A stretch of DNA of 64,000 nt, taken from contig PWEO01000047.1 of assembly GCA_003553525.1 (NCBI GenBank), positions 1 to 64,000 of the forward strand. The letters run 5' to 3'. Both the position numbers and the translations under genes were made by a program. The notes under the pieces were generated by a model. The model was given only the letters and a program-made list of their open reading frames with translations. It was not told the origin of the DNA and searched no databases. This DNA comes from Clostridiaceae bacterium. Its GTDB lineage: Bacteria > Bacillota > Clostridia > Peptostreptococcales > T1SED10-28. Below are positions 1 through 10,043 of the stretch, one piece after another. Position 1 is the first letter of the stretch; every line of letters begins with the position of its first letter.

Positions 1-225
1 AAAGATGCAGTAGTTCTTGACGAACATAAAGCCTATCTTCAGAAATATTTAGCTGAAGGCAAAATTTATGCTAAAGGTCCTTTTTTAGACCATAGCGGTG
101 GTATTATTATATATAAGACAAAAGACGAAAAAGAAGCCTATGAAATTGCCATAAAGGACCCGGTTATTCGAGAGGGTTCCCGAAAAATGATATTTAAAGC
201 ATGGAAAAGCACCTTACCGGAGTAA
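1..225 (+). CDS. YciI-like family protein, 5'-truncated by window edge
   Basis: Open frame from base 1 to TAA at 223-225 (KDAVVLDEHKAYLQKYLAEGKIYAKGPFLDHSGGIIIYKTKDEKEAYEIAIKDPVIREGSRKMIFKAWKSTLPE*), YciI-like pattern. Confidence 0.75.
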   Translation, partial: KDAVVLDEHKAYLQKYLAEGKIYAKGPFLDHSGGIIIYKTKDEKEAYEIAIKDPVIREGSRKMIFKAWKSTLPE

Positions 226-234
226 GGTGCTTTT
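205..234 (+). terminator. Intrinsic, potentially bidirectional terminator overlapping the YciI stop codon
   Basis: AAAAGCACCTTAC-CGGA-GTAAGGTGCTTTT, 13-bp perfect stem with A/T flanks. Confidence 0.85.
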
Positions 235-241
235 ATAAACT

Positions 242-1402
242 CTAATTTTCAATTTTCTCTATATTTTCCCGAGCTTTTTCCACCTGGGACCTTTGCCGAG
301 ATAATATTTCTCCTGCTTTTGAATCCACCGAACGAATATGTAAATCCCGCTGAGGAAAGGGAATTTCAATACCCTCTTCCTGAAAAACTTTAAAAAGCAT
401 AAACCTTGTAGACGATTTAATCTTCATTTCGTTTTGAGGATTTATAATCCAGATCAGTAATACAAAATCCAAAGAGGATTCTCCATATTCCAAAAATCCT
501 ACTGCAGGTTCCGGATCCTTTAGCACTTCAGGAAATTCTACTGCAACCAGATCTGCCACCCGTAACGCCACATCTCGAACATGGAACACATCCGAGCTGT
601 AAGACACCCCGAAATTCACACGCAGCCTAAGTCTAGGGTCTTCTGCAGAGCGGTTCATTACTTTATCCTCTAGAAAAAAAGAGTTCGGGATAATAATGTG
701 TTCGTTATCCAACGTTTTTACTATGGTGGCCCGCATTTTAATTTGCACTACATCCCCGATGATTTCTTCAATCAACACCCGATCTCCAACTTTAATCGGC
801 CGTTCAAATAATATAATCAGGCCGGAGATAAAATTAGAAGCGATGTTTTGCATCCCAAAACCGATACCTACTCCAACGATACTGGCAAATACAGTCAGCG
901 TACTAAGGTTAATTCCCAAAGTGGACAGACTGATAAAAACGGCTAGGAACATAATCAGATAATGAAAAACACTGTTTAACGTAAATCTCGTTCCTTTCTC
1001 TAACTGATACTTCTCATAAACATTTCTGAGAATATATCGTTTAAATATCATAGAAAAGCGGTATGCGAATATTACAATAAATAAGGCCATAAAAATTAAG
1101 AAAAGTGAGATTCCAGAACCTCCGATTTCAAATAACTGATCAAATAACCAGGCTCTTTCTCCAAAATAAATTGGAATAATAATAATAATTGCAAAAAATG
1201 CCAAAGCGTTCAGAAGCGAATTAATGATGTTCACAAATTCTTTTTTTTGATGAAAAACCATTTCTATAAGTTTTACTAATAGCCATTTACTAAAATATAT
1301 TGCTGTGACAGAACCGACGATCACTAAAAAATCCCATAAAAAATTTAGAGTATCCTCAATAATTATCGGTTCTTCAATGGTTGTTGTGAGAAATGACTTC
1401 AT
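242..1402 (-). CDS. Mechanosensitive ion channel family protein (MscS type)
   Basis: 386 aa; MscS core GVGIGFGMQNIASNFISGLIILFERPIKVGDRV; RBS aggagg upstream. Confidence 0.9.
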   Translation of the reverse strand: MKSFLTTTIEEPIIIEDTLNFLWDFLVIVGSVTAIYFSKWLLVKLIEMVFHQKKEFVNIINSLLNALAFFAIIIIIPIYFGERAWLFDQLFEIGGSGISLFLIFMALFIVIFAYRFSMIFKRYILRNVYEKYQLEKGTRFTLNSVFHYLIMFLAVFISLSTLGINLSTLTVFASIVGVGIGFGMQNIASNFISGLIILFERPIKVGDRVLIEEIIGDVVQIKMRATIVKTLDNEHIIIPNSFFLEDKVMNRSAEDPRLRLRVNFGVSYSSDVFHVRDVALRVADLVAVEFPEVLKDPEPAVGFLEYGESSLDFVLLIWIINPQNEMKIKSSTRFMLFKVFQEEGIEIPFPQRDLHIRSVDSKAGEILSRQRSQVEKARENIEKIEN

Positions 1403-1797
1403 CGTAGGTCCTCCTTTTTTGTTTTTCGCTGTCGATATTTTTTCATTTTTTCTTCGTCTTTTTTCTCTAATCCTCTTTCTCCGGCTAAGGATTCTATGTG
1501 ATGGGTAAATTCATGAAGCAAGGTGTCTTTTAGTTTTTTTCTAAGAATTCCTATAGATGCCTTTGGATACATTTTTTTAAAAGACCCGTAATATATCAGG
1601 ATTTTTCGACCCATAACATTCCTGTGATATTCTCCCATTATATATAGATTCCCGGAACCATTACTTTCACGGTGTTTTTTTTCTTCAGGAATTAAGATGA
1701 TTCCCCCATGTAATTCCCGATAAAAAGCTTCGGGAACCTCCTCGGCAATTTCGTCCAGCAATTCCCGTATCTCATCAAAGGATGGAAATTCAGTCAT
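1399..1797 (-). CDS. Metallopeptidase family protein (zincin-like)
   Basis: LLHEFTHHIESLAG zinc-binding motif; likely start at internal Met (MTEFPSFDEI). Confidence 0.75.
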   Translation of the reverse strand: MTEFPSFDEIRELLDEIAEEVPEAFYRELHGGIILIPEEKKHRESNGSGNLYIMGEYHRNVMGRKILIYYGSFKKMYPKASIGILRKKLKDTLLHEFTHHIESLAGERGLEKKDEEKMKKYRQRKTKKEDLR

Positions 1798-1896
1798 CTT
1801 CCACCTCCTCCTCTCTTTTATTATCACGTTACCATGTAACTTTAAATATGTATACCCAAACTTGATCAAGTCAAAAGAAAATATGCTAGGGGAGTG

Positions 1897-1944
1897 TACT
1901 GCCCCCCGAAGTTAGACTTTACAAGCTAACTTTTGGGGTCAGTA
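1897..1944. repeat. Imperfect 19-bp inverted repeat resembling IS3-family terminal repeats
   Basis: TACTGCCCCCCGAAGTTAG (1897-1915) and CTAACTTTTGGGGTCAGTA (1926-1944), 10-bp spacer, no transposase ORF. Confidence 0.5.
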
Positions 1945-1983
1945 TAGAGATTAATTTCACCGATACACTTTTAAAGTGCAAGT

Positions 1984-2670
1984 TTAATCCTCCTGAATAT
2001 TTTTTGGCAAACTCCATTCAATAGCTTTAATACCCTCTTTGATTAAAATTTCATTGGTTTTAGAAAATATCCTGCTTCCAAAAAATCCTTTTCTTGCAGA
2101 GAATGGACTAGGGTGAGAAGACTCCAGCACATAATGCCAAGGACTGCTAATCAAGTCTTTTTTCTGTTGAGCATTGCGTCCCCATAATATAAAAACCACC
2201 GGGATTTTCCGTTTATTTAACAAGGTGATAATAGCGTCTGTAAAATGTTCCCACCCCCTGTTTTTGTGAGAATTAGGTTCCCCTTCTCTAACTGTTAGTA
2301 CCGTATTTAGTAACAGCACCCCTTCTTCAGCCCATTTTTTTAAGCATCCATGATTCGGCAAGGGAGTCCCCTGGTCTGCCTGTAACTCCTTGTAAATATT
2401 TTGCAAACTGGGGGGAACCTTGATACCCGGTCTTACGGAAAAGCTTAATCCATGGGCCTGACCTTCCCCATGATAGGGGTCCTGACCTAAAATAACCACT
2501 TTGGTTTTTTGATAAGGGGTTAAATGAAGAGCATTATAAATATCCTCTTTTGGAGGATACACCCGATGATCTATATACTCTTTTTTAAGAAATTCCTTCA
2601 ACGTTAAAAAATAATTTTGTCTAAATTCCTGTTTTAATAAGTCTTTCCAATCATTTGTTAATTTACACAT
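1984..2670 (-). CDS. ung: Uracil-DNA glycosylase
   Basis: [18 protein letters not shown] and [20 protein letters not shown] family-1 UDG motifs. Confidence 0.97.
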   Translation of the reverse strand: MCKLTNDWKDLLKQEFRQNYFLTLKEFLKKEYIDHRVYPPKEDIYNALHLTPYQKTKVVILGQDPYHGEGQAHGLSFSVRPGIKVPPSLQNIYKELQADQGTPLPNHGCLKKWAEEGVLLLNTVLTVREGEPNSHKNRGWEHFTDAIITLLNKRKIPVVFILWGRNAQQKKDLISSPWHYVLESSHPSPFSARKGFFGSRIFSKTNEILIKEGIKAIEWSLPKNIQED

Positions 2671-2926
2671 AGAAAAGATCCTCCCACTAATTATAATAAT
2701 TTTCTAAAATTCAACTTTTGTCTCTATTATTTTACATCTGCTATTTTTGATCTATATTTTTTATTGTATCATAATCAAGCACTTGAAATAAGAAAACAAA
2801 ATATTGATTCCTCTCTGAAATCTTTGAGACAATCTTTTGTTTCCCATTTCTTTATGCGGGTATATCTGTACTATATTTTAATGCATGATTACAGTATTAC
2901 CATTCCCTTAGAGAGGAGACTGAAAT

Positions 2927-3415
2927 ATGAGTAGGATACCCATGAAGGAGCTGGAACAAAAAACCCTGCAAGTACTAACAGAAAGGGGCGTCAAATTAGT
3001 CGATATTGCGGATTTGGTATTATACCTTCAAAAACCTTACCAAAAGAACTTAACCCTAGAGATTTGCTTGAAAAATGTTAAAGCGGTTCTCGAAAAAAGA
3101 GAAGTAGCTCACGCAATTTTGACCGGTGTAGCCCTTGATCAATTAGCAGAAGAAAAGAAGCTCCCCGAGCCCTTACAATCCATTGTCGAAAGCGACGACG
3201 GCTTGTATGGAATTGATGAAATTCTTCCTCTTTCTATTGTTAACCTTTACGGCACTATCGGTCTTACCAGTTATGGTTATTTAGATAAAGAGAAGGTTGG
3301 AATCATCAAAGAACTTGATACGATAAAAGAAGGGAAAGTCCATACCTTTATGGATGATTTAATCGCTGCAATTGCTGCAGCTGCAGCTAGCCGAATAGCT
3401 CATGACCAAGAATAA
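2927..3415 (+). CDS. Phosphatidylglycerophosphatase A family protein (YutG-like)
   Basis: 162 aa PgpA-like sequence; gagaggag RBS. Confidence 0.75.
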   Translation: MSRIPMKELEQKTLQVLTERGVKLVDIADLVLYLQKPYQKNLTLEICLKNVKAVLEKREVAHAILTGVALDQLAEEKKLPEPLQSIVESDDGLYGIDEILPLSIVNLYGTIGLTSYGYLDKEKVGIIKELDTIKEGKVHTFMDDLIAAIAAAAASRIAHDQE

Positions 3416-3445
3416 GCCCGACTTAGATCGGACTTATAGATTATC

Positions 3446-3489
3446 TAAAAAAGAGCCCCTCCGCAATTCTACCGAAGGGCTCTTTTTAT
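3446..3489 (+). terminator. Intrinsic terminator between convergent genes
   Basis: AAAAAAGAGCCCCTCCG ... CGAAGGGCTCTTTTTATT. Confidence 0.8.
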
Positions 3490-3503
3490 TACTTGTATTA
3501 TTT

Positions 3504-4682
3504 CTAATCATAAATACGAATAGTCATCATCCGTCTTCCAAAGCGAAGAGCTTCTGTTCTGCTTTCATAAGCCAGGTCAATTTTATTGCCTTTTATAGCT
3601 CCTCCGGTATCGGCGGCAACACCGTATCCGTATCCGGGTACATAGATTTTTGTCCCCAAAGGGATAACCCTGGGATCTACAGCAATAATACCATGTCTTA
3701 ATCTGGCGCCTGTAGCGGTGATATTTCCGACACCAGGATCTTGAGAAGTATAAGCGGTGGCTTCCACCCTTAGACTTCGAGTAGCCTCACTACCACCACG
3801 ACTAATGACCGGGGCAGGTTTGGGAGCTTTTGTGCCGACTTTCACCACTCGATTAACGGGTTCTTTTATTATTTCTTCCGAAAGCACCTCACGTTCCACT
3901 TCTTCACCATCTTCATAGGTGATTTCAATTTTTCTTTCTTTTACTCCTTTTTTACCTTCTCGCTCTACACGGGTTTTCCCTTTTTCCAAGTTTCCGTCAT
4001 TTTGACGTAGGGTTTTGAAATCCAATTCTTCAGATTCTGTGATTATTTCTTTTTCAACTCGAATGATCTCTATAGTCATATCTTCCATAATGGTTTCTTC
4101 CATATCATAATTAATTAAATCCTCTTCTTCCAGTTCCACATCCGCTTCCGTTAATACTTCTTCAACGGTTTCTTTTATGGTGTTTAATGCGATAACTTCT
4201 CCATCTACTAGGATTTCACAGGAAATTGCCCGGATAATGTCGATCTTCATACCCTCTTCTAAAAAAGTGTCCATTGATGGGCTAACCTTATCATCCGGTC
4301 TTATGAGGATTCTCGCCTCTACTAAGGCATCTTCTACGGTCATTCCCGGTGTTAATAAAGAATATGTCTCATCCTCATCATTGATTTCAACATTTTGTGC
4401 CCGGTTAATTTGAATAATCATTTCATCTTCCACTAAAGAATTTAGACTCGGCGATATATGGTCTTCCTCAATGTAGTTTACTTCAGCTTCCGCTAATACT
4501 TCTGCTACAGTTTCTTTATGGGTTTGTACCTCTTGGCTCTTATTACCGTCTTCAATAAAAACCTGATTTCTAGTTGAAATGTATCCTACTGCTGTGATCG
4601 ATAATATTAGTACGGCTAGTCCTACCAGCAGTAGCTTACGTTTATGTGCCTGTAACTGTTCTTTGCTCAATATTTTTTTCAT
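3504..4682 (-). CDS. Cell-wall protein with DUF348 repeats, G5 and C-terminal 3D domain (YabE-like)
   Basis: TM anchor, three DUF348-like repeats (ETVAEVLAEAEV; MTVEDALVEARI; ETVEEVLTEADV), G5-like segment, 3D domain ATAYTSQDPG...ADTGGAIKGNKIDL. Confidence 0.9.
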   Translation of the reverse strand: MKKILSKEQLQAHKRKLLLVGLAVLILSITAVGYISTRNQVFIEDGNKSQEVQTHKETVAEVLAEAEVNYIEEDHISPSLNSLVEDEMIIQINRAQNVEINDEDETYSLLTPGMTVEDALVEARILIRPDDKVSPSMDTFLEEGMKIDIIRAISCEILVDGEVIALNTIKETVEEVLTEADVELEEEDLINYDMEETIMEDMTIEIIRVEKEIITESEELDFKTLRQNDGNLEKGKTRVEREGKKGVKERKIEITYEDGEEVEREVLSEEIIKEPVNRVVKVGTKAPKPAPVISRGGSEATRSLRVEATAYTSQDPGVGNITATGARLRHGIIAVDPRVIPLGTKIYVPGYGYGVAADTGGAIKGNKIDLAYESRTEALRFGRRMMTIRIYD

Positions 4683-5056
4683 TTTACAACCTCCTTGGTC
4701 GGTTCGAATGCCACCTACCCCTTTGGTTATGAATATTTCCTGTCATTTCTTTTAATTCGCGGGGTAAAACTTTCATACATTCTACCATTGTTTCTAAAAA
4801 TATGCTACCAAAATTTTGCTTTTTTTCAGTAATAATTTTTTAGCTTTTAGCAAGTTCTATTTCCAAGGTTTTCATAATATGCTTTTTTTCATAAAAATAT
4901 ATTATTGATATCTTTTCCACTTTTTTTCAGAGTATAACATGGTTCTATCCTATCCTTGATCTCAATCTTAAGAGATATTTGAGCGAAACTGATTAATATC
5001 GACTAAACTTCTTGAAAAACATCACTACTTAAACTCTTTTTAATTGATCTTTATAC

Positions 5057-5098
5057 AAAAGCACCTATCAGAAATTTCAAACCTGAAAGGTGCCTTTG
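5057..5098 (-). terminator. Putative intrinsic terminator downstream of M32 peptidase
   Basis: AAAAGCACCTATCAG...CTGAAAGGTGCCTTT inverted repeat. Confidence 0.6.
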
Positions 5099-5150
5099 AG
5101 GAACATTCATTTTTTATTGTTTTTTTATATTTTCTCCCAAAACATGTACA

Positions 5151-6674
5151 TTAAAATTGATATATTTTTTTGTACTTATCCTCAAGATAGGATAAATACG
5201 GCTTTACGGATAGACCTTCTCCAGTAATTTCTTTAATCAATTCCTCTGCAGTTCTAAGATTTCCCCGTTGATGTACTTTTTCAATCATCCATCCTTTTAT
5301 AGGAGCGAAATTGTGGTTTTCGATGAGGGTAGTAAAGTCCGTCAAGTCCTTTTTCAAAGCCTCGGTTAATTGAAGAGAATAAAGATTTCCCAAAGCATAG
5401 GTTGGAAAATAACCAAACATTCCCCCGGCCCAGTGCACATCTTGTAGCACGCCTTCCCGATTATCCTTTGGTTCAATTCCTATAACCTCTTTCATCTTTT
5501 CATTCCAGAGTTTCGGTAAATCTTTCACGGATATCTTACCATCAATCAAATCTTTTTCCAGTTCATAGCGTAGAATGATATGAAGACTGTAGGTTAGCTC
5601 ATCGGCTTCCACACGAATCATGGAAGGCTCCACAATATTAATGTAGTCTACCATTTCTTCAAGCGTTAATTTATCGATCTCATCTTGAAAAAGTTCTGTA
5701 AATTCCGGAAGTAATCCCTTCCAAAAAGCTTCACTTCTTCCTACTACATTTTCCCAAAAACGGGATTGGGACTCATGCATTCCCGTAGAGGCCGCGGAAC
5801 CTACTGAGGTCTTAAACAACTCTAAGGGGATATTTTGTTCATACATCCCATGACCTCCCTCATGAATAGTTCCAAACAATGCAGTTTTAAAGAAATCCTC
5901 CTGATAACGGGTGGTTACACGAACATCTTTAGGATTTAGACCAATAGTAAAGGGATGCACACTCTCATCCAACCGGCCGCATTCAAAGTCATAGCCGATT
6001 TTCTCTAGGATTTTTTCACTTAAAATCTTTTGCTTCTCCACTGAAAGATTTACTGATTCTAATCGTTTGTTCAGAGTTTTAGAGGAGTTCTTAATCTTAT
6101 CTAAAATTCCTTGTATTCCTCTTTTTAGTTCTCCGAAGGTAGTGTCCAACTTTTCTACCGTCATACCTTCTTCAAATCGATCAATCAGTGCATTATATGG
6201 ATGACCTTCATAACCCACCAATTTTGCCATTCGTTGATTGAAATCCACGATTTTTTCTAAGTAAGGCTGGAAAGTTTCAAAATCATTATCTTCTTTAGCT
6301 TTTTCCCAGATATTTTGAGCCTTAGACGTTAAAACAACATAATCACGGTACTGATCTTCGGGAATTTTTCGGAACTTATCCAAGTGCTTAATATCTTTTT
6401 TGATACTCCTTTGATATTTTTCCGGCAATTTGTTAAAGTGCTCTTCCTCAGAAAGCTCCGTCAGAATATTTTGCATTTCTGGAGACACCGACATTTTAAA
6501 AGCTTCTGTGGATAGGGTTCCAAGAGCCTCCGAGCGCATACTTTTTCCCTGTTTCGGGGCATAGGTCGCCATATCCCAATGAGCAAGACCAGCCATTTCC
6601 CTGTAATGCTGGATTTTACTTAATAGTCCAATGTAATAATTTAATAAGTCTTCGTGTGTTTTTTGTTCATTCAT
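5151..6674 (-). CDS. Carboxypeptidase M32
   Basis: 507 aa; HEGGHGMYEQ (HEXXH) and HESQSRFWENVVGRS motifs. Confidence 0.95.
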   Translation of the reverse strand: MNEQKTHEDLLNYYIGLLSKIQHYREMAGLAHWDMATYAPKQGKSMRSEALGTLSTEAFKMSVSPEMQNILTELSEEEHFNKLPEKYQRSIKKDIKHLDKFRKIPEDQYRDYVVLTSKAQNIWEKAKEDNDFETFQPYLEKIVDFNQRMAKLVGYEGHPYNALIDRFEEGMTVEKLDTTFGELKRGIQGILDKIKNSSKTLNKRLESVNLSVEKQKILSEKILEKIGYDFECGRLDESVHPFTIGLNPKDVRVTTRYQEDFFKTALFGTIHEGGHGMYEQNIPLELFKTSVGSAASTGMHESQSRFWENVVGRSEAFWKGLLPEFTELFQDEIDKLTLEEMVDYINIVEPSMIRVEADELTYSLHIILRYELEKDLIDGKISVKDLPKLWNEKMKEVIGIEPKDNREGVLQDVHWAGGMFGYFPTYALGNLYSLQLTEALKKDLTDFTTLIENHNFAPIKGWMIEKVHQRGNLRTAEELIKEITGEGLSVKPYLSYLEDKYKKIYQF

Positions 6675-6842
6675 TTGAATGCTCCTTCCACATAAATATA
6701 TTTTTTCATATAATTATTTTAATTATATCACAAAATTCTGTATTTATAAGTTTCTTTTTATTAAAAACAAAAACCATGAAATTCATCAATTTAAAACTAT
6801 GATGAACTTCTTGGTTTTTTATTATATTAATCGAAAGCTCTT

Positions 6843-7709
6843 TCACTCCTGTGACTTCGTCTCAAGCATATCTGCTGCTTTATAAGAACTTCTTACCAAA
6901 GGATCCGAAGCCACAAAGGAAAACCCTAAACTTTCCCCTTTATCTTTATATGCTTTAAAAGCTTCAGGGGTAATGTATTCTTCCACGGGATAGTGTTCCT
7001 TGCTCGGGGCTAAGTACTGCCCTATCGTTAAAAAATCACACTGATATTCTCGCAAGTCCTTCATTACTTGATGGACCTCCTCCGTAGCCTCTCCAATTCC
7101 TACCATAATTCCTGACTTCGTAAAAATAGAAGAATCTAGTTTTTTCACATTCTTTAATACCTCCAAGGACTGATTGTAATGCGCTTGAGGTCGAATTTTA
7201 TCATACATTCTCGGAATCGTTTCTATATTATGGTTAATAATATCGGGTTTGGCATCGGTAACTTTTTTCAGTGCTTTAAAATCTCCTTGAAAATCCGGAA
7301 TTAATACCTCAATGGCAATTTCCTTATCTACAGCCCGTATAGCATTAATAACCTTAGAAAAATGCCCTGCTCCCCCATCTGTTAAATCATCTCGGGTAAC
7401 CGAGGTAACCACAACATGTTTTAATCCAAGCTCCCGGGTTGCTTTTGCAACATTTTCCGGTTCTTTTGGATCTACCGGTTCCAGAGCTTCATGAGATACA
7501 TTACAAAACCGACAGTTTCTTGAACATTGGGTTCCTAGGATCATAAAAGTAGCGGTTTTATTACTGAAACATTCTATTCGATTAGGACAATTAGCCTCCT
7601 GACATACCGTATTAAGCGAAAGATCCCGAAGCATCCGTTTTACTGCTTCCTCTTTCTGCAAATCCTCCATATTCACCCGTAGCCATCGGGGTTTACGTTT
7701 TATCTCCAT
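6843..7709 (-). CDS. lipA: Lipoyl synthase
   Basis: [13 protein letters not shown] and [10 protein letters not shown] radical-SAM motifs. Confidence 0.97.
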   Translation of the reverse strand: MEIKRKPRWLRVNMEDLQKEEAVKRMLRDLSLNTVCQEANCPNRIECFSNKTATFMILGTQCSRNCRFCNVSHEALEPVDPKEPENVAKATRELGLKHVVVTSVTRDDLTDGGAGHFSKVINAIRAVDKEIAIEVLIPDFQGDFKALKKVTDAKPDIINHNIETIPRMYDKIRPQAHYNQSLEVLKNVKKLDSSIFTKSGIMVGIGEATEEVHQVMKDLREYQCDFLTIGQYLAPSKEHYPVEEYITPEAFKAYKDKGESLGFSFVASDPLVRSSYKAADMLETKSQE

Positions 7710-7722
7710 AATCTCACCTCTC

Positions 7723-8400
7723 CTATAAATTAAACTCCTCCAACGTTACTTCTATTATACTTTGATAGCCAAATATCTCCGAAAAAACTTCCGCGACCCG
7801 TTGGTTCATGCGATTAAAATCCTGGGGCTTCTCTAGTAGTTTTTCTAAAGTAGTTACTCCTTTTTCTCGAATCCCACAGGGAATAATATATTGAAAATGA
7901 TCTAAGTTCGTATTTACGTTAAAGGCAAAACCGTGCATCGTTACACCTTTCTTTACAGCTAAGCCGATGGCTGTAATTTTTTCATTTCCTACCCAAACAC
8001 CGATTTCTTTTGAAGAACCCCATGCTTTCAAGTCAAAATCCTTTAAGATTCTGACAAAAACCTCTTCCAGCTTTTCCACAAAAGTACGTACTTTTGTTTT
8101 ATTTTCAATTAAATTAACGATGGGATATCCCACAATCTGCCCTTCTCCATGATAGGTAACATCACCGCCTCGATTGGTTTCATAACGCTGAATACCTTGA
8201 TGAGCTAATTCTATTTCTGAAGCTACTACATTTTCTGCAGAAGCGCTTTTGCCCAGAGTTATTACCGCAGGGTGCTCTACTAGAATTAAAGTATCATTAA
8301 TTTCTCCATTCTGTCTCTTTTCCAGTAATTGAAACTGAATTTCTAAGGCTTTTTCATAATCACATTTGCCTAAATGTAGAAGGTTTAAGATTTTTTTCAT
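7723..8400 (-). CDS. lipB: Lipoyl(octanoyl) transferase
   Basis: [36 protein letters not shown] motifs; adjacent to lipA. Confidence 0.96.
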   Translation of the reverse strand: MKKILNLLHLGKCDYEKALEIQFQLLEKRQNGEINDTLILVEHPAVITLGKSASAENVVASEIELAHQGIQRYETNRGGDVTYHGEGQIVGYPIVNLIENKTKVRTFVEKLEEVFVRILKDFDLKAWGSSKEIGVWVGNEKITAIGLAVKKGVTMHGFAFNVNTNLDHFQYIIPCGIREKGVTTLEKLLEKPQDFNRMNQRVAEVFSEIFGYQSIIEVTLEEFNL

Positions 8401-8531
8401 GTCGTACCTCCTGTATAATTTTAATCATTGTTAAATCTTACGAGTTACTATTAATTACAAAATTCAGTATATCATAATGAAGTTCGAATTTCTTGTAGAA
8501 ATTGTATTGTTGATAAAAAAGAGTTATCTCC

Positions 8532-9221
8532 CTATAGAGAAAACTCTGCTTTTATACATTTCCCGATAATTTTCAATTCATTGTTTTGCTTAGCTATAGC
8601 ACTTTCCTTGTCTAATCCTTGAATTAATGAAACTTTCCCGCCACCTTCCTTTCGAAGCTTTCGAATCGTTCGTCCTTTTTCCACATTGATTAGGTAAAAA
8701 GCACCATTTTCAATTTCCTGGGTATCTAGTACAGTGACCACATCTCCTTTTTTAATCCGAAATCCTTGCAAGGAATTATCAGTTACCTCAATAAAAAACA
8801 GTTTATCAGGGTGGTATCCTTCTACTTTATTTCCAATGAGAGGAAGGGATTTTTCCGCCACCACCTTTTTATTATCCATACGCTGTACCGGATAGGTTTT
8901 TACTAGGTTGCCCAAGGCTTTTTGCCATGCTCCCGTGGGTTTTAGATCATAATTTTGCAGTTTCTCTTTAGCTGTTACTTTTTGTTTGAACGATTTATTC
9001 CCGGATTCCTCTTGTAAAGTCTTTTCAGGCATACTCATAAAATCCATAGTTTTCCCTAGTTTTGTTAGTATTTTTTCCGCAACATCCTCTTTGATAACTT
9101 TTTTACCAGATTCAATATCCCGAAGATAGTTTTCGGATATTCCACATTTCTTTGCCAAGGCTTTCTCCGATAAATTGGCTTGTACCCTTGCTATTTTAAT
9201 TTGTTCAGCTAGCCGATTCAT
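8532..9221 (-). CDS. XRE-family regulator with S24/LexA-like C-terminal domain
   Basis: N-terminal HTH (LAKKCGISENYLRDIESGK); S24-like VTDNSLQGFRIKKGDVV ... GRTIRKLRK ... IIGKCI. Confidence 0.85.
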   Translation of the reverse strand: MNRLAEQIKIARVQANLSEKALAKKCGISENYLRDIESGKKVIKEDVAEKILTKLGKTMDFMSMPEKTLQEESGNKSFKQKVTAKEKLQNYDLKPTGAWQKALGNLVKTYPVQRMDNKKVVAEKSLPLIGNKVEGYHPDKLFFIEVTDNSLQGFRIKKGDVVTVLDTQEIENGAFYLINVEKGRTIRKLRKEGGGKVSLIQGLDKESAIAKQNNELKIIGKCIKAEFSL

Positions 9222-9338
9222 ATTATCACCTCATTTTTATGTCTTATACATATTTTATCACGATCACTTACCTTTCTCCAGAGCCTATTACATCATATTT
9301 TTTAGTATTACTTCGCAATGAACCTCAACTACTACTTT

Positions 9339-9364
9339 CGAATCCGTACCGAATCCGTTATAAT
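9339..9364 (+). promoter_or_regulatory. Tandem operator-like direct repeat abutting a -10 box
   Basis: CGAATCCGT (9339-9347) repeated at 9350-9358, 11-bp period, followed by TATAAT at 9359-9364. Confidence 0.5.
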
Positions 9365-9492
9365 ATACTAAAGATCCTTCTGAAATAAATGTTCTACAAA
9401 ATATTTATTCGAAGCTGTCTACATACTCCAGCGTTGTATTTCATAATACAAAATCTGAGGTTTGAGTGTCGGGACCTTGTAGGAGGTAGAAT

Positions 9493-9948
9493 ATGAGTAG
9501 TTTTCATTGGTTACAGGATTTAGTAAATTACTTGGAAAAACATTATAAAAGGACTCTTTACACCCATGAATCCATAATAAACTATAATTTTGACTCTTAT
9601 ATTGAGCAACGACAGAGCCCGAGTTTTTCTCAGAAGCTGCTTTACATTTTATCCGAAAAAGACCTTGATGATCCGGAAGTGTATAAAGGTGCGGGCATCG
9701 ACCGAAAACATTTTTCAAAAATACGGTCAAACCCTTCTTATCAACCGAAGAAAAAAACCGCCTTTGCCCTATGTCTTTCTCTCCGGTTAGATCTTAGTGA
9801 AGCGGAGACACTTTTACGCTCGGCAGGTTATTCATTTTCTAGCAGCCAGACCTTGGACCTTGTTGTTCAATACTGTATTGAACACAAAATTTATGATCTT
9901 CAGGAAGTCAATTATGCTCTTAATCATTATGGACTCGATCACCTGTAA
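9493..9948 (+). CDS. Stand-alone protein resembling the C-terminal domain of bacterial macro-domain proteins
   Basis: FSQKLLYILSEKDLDDPEVYKGAGIDRKHFSKIRSNPSYQPKKKTAFALCLSLRLDLSEAETLLRSAGYSFS; RBS aggagg. Confidence 0.75.
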   Translation: MSSFHWLQDLVNYLEKHYKRTLYTHESIINYNFDSYIEQRQSPSFSQKLLYILSEKDLDDPEVYKGAGIDRKHFSKIRSNPSYQPKKKTAFALCLSLRLDLSEAETLLRSAGYSFSSSQTLDLVVQYCIEHKIYDLQEVNYALNHYGLDHL

Positions 9949-10043
9949 TATCAATTCTTTGAATCCCTGTAAAACATCAGAATTTTCTGGTATACTATGG
10001 GTAGGAAGATTATTTTTTTCGTAATAAATAGGAGGGGTTTTTC

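Noticed and set aside
4683-4780. ydaO (c-di-AMP) riboswitch upstream of the YabE-like gene
   Set aside because: Only weak partial resemblance (CGAACCGACC); the conserved core could not be laid out by eye, so not called as a feature.
9419-9730. 103-aa minus-strand ORF overlapping the macro-C-term-like gene
   Set aside because: Antisense to a better-supported CDS with RBS and recognisable domain; composition looks like a shadow ORF.
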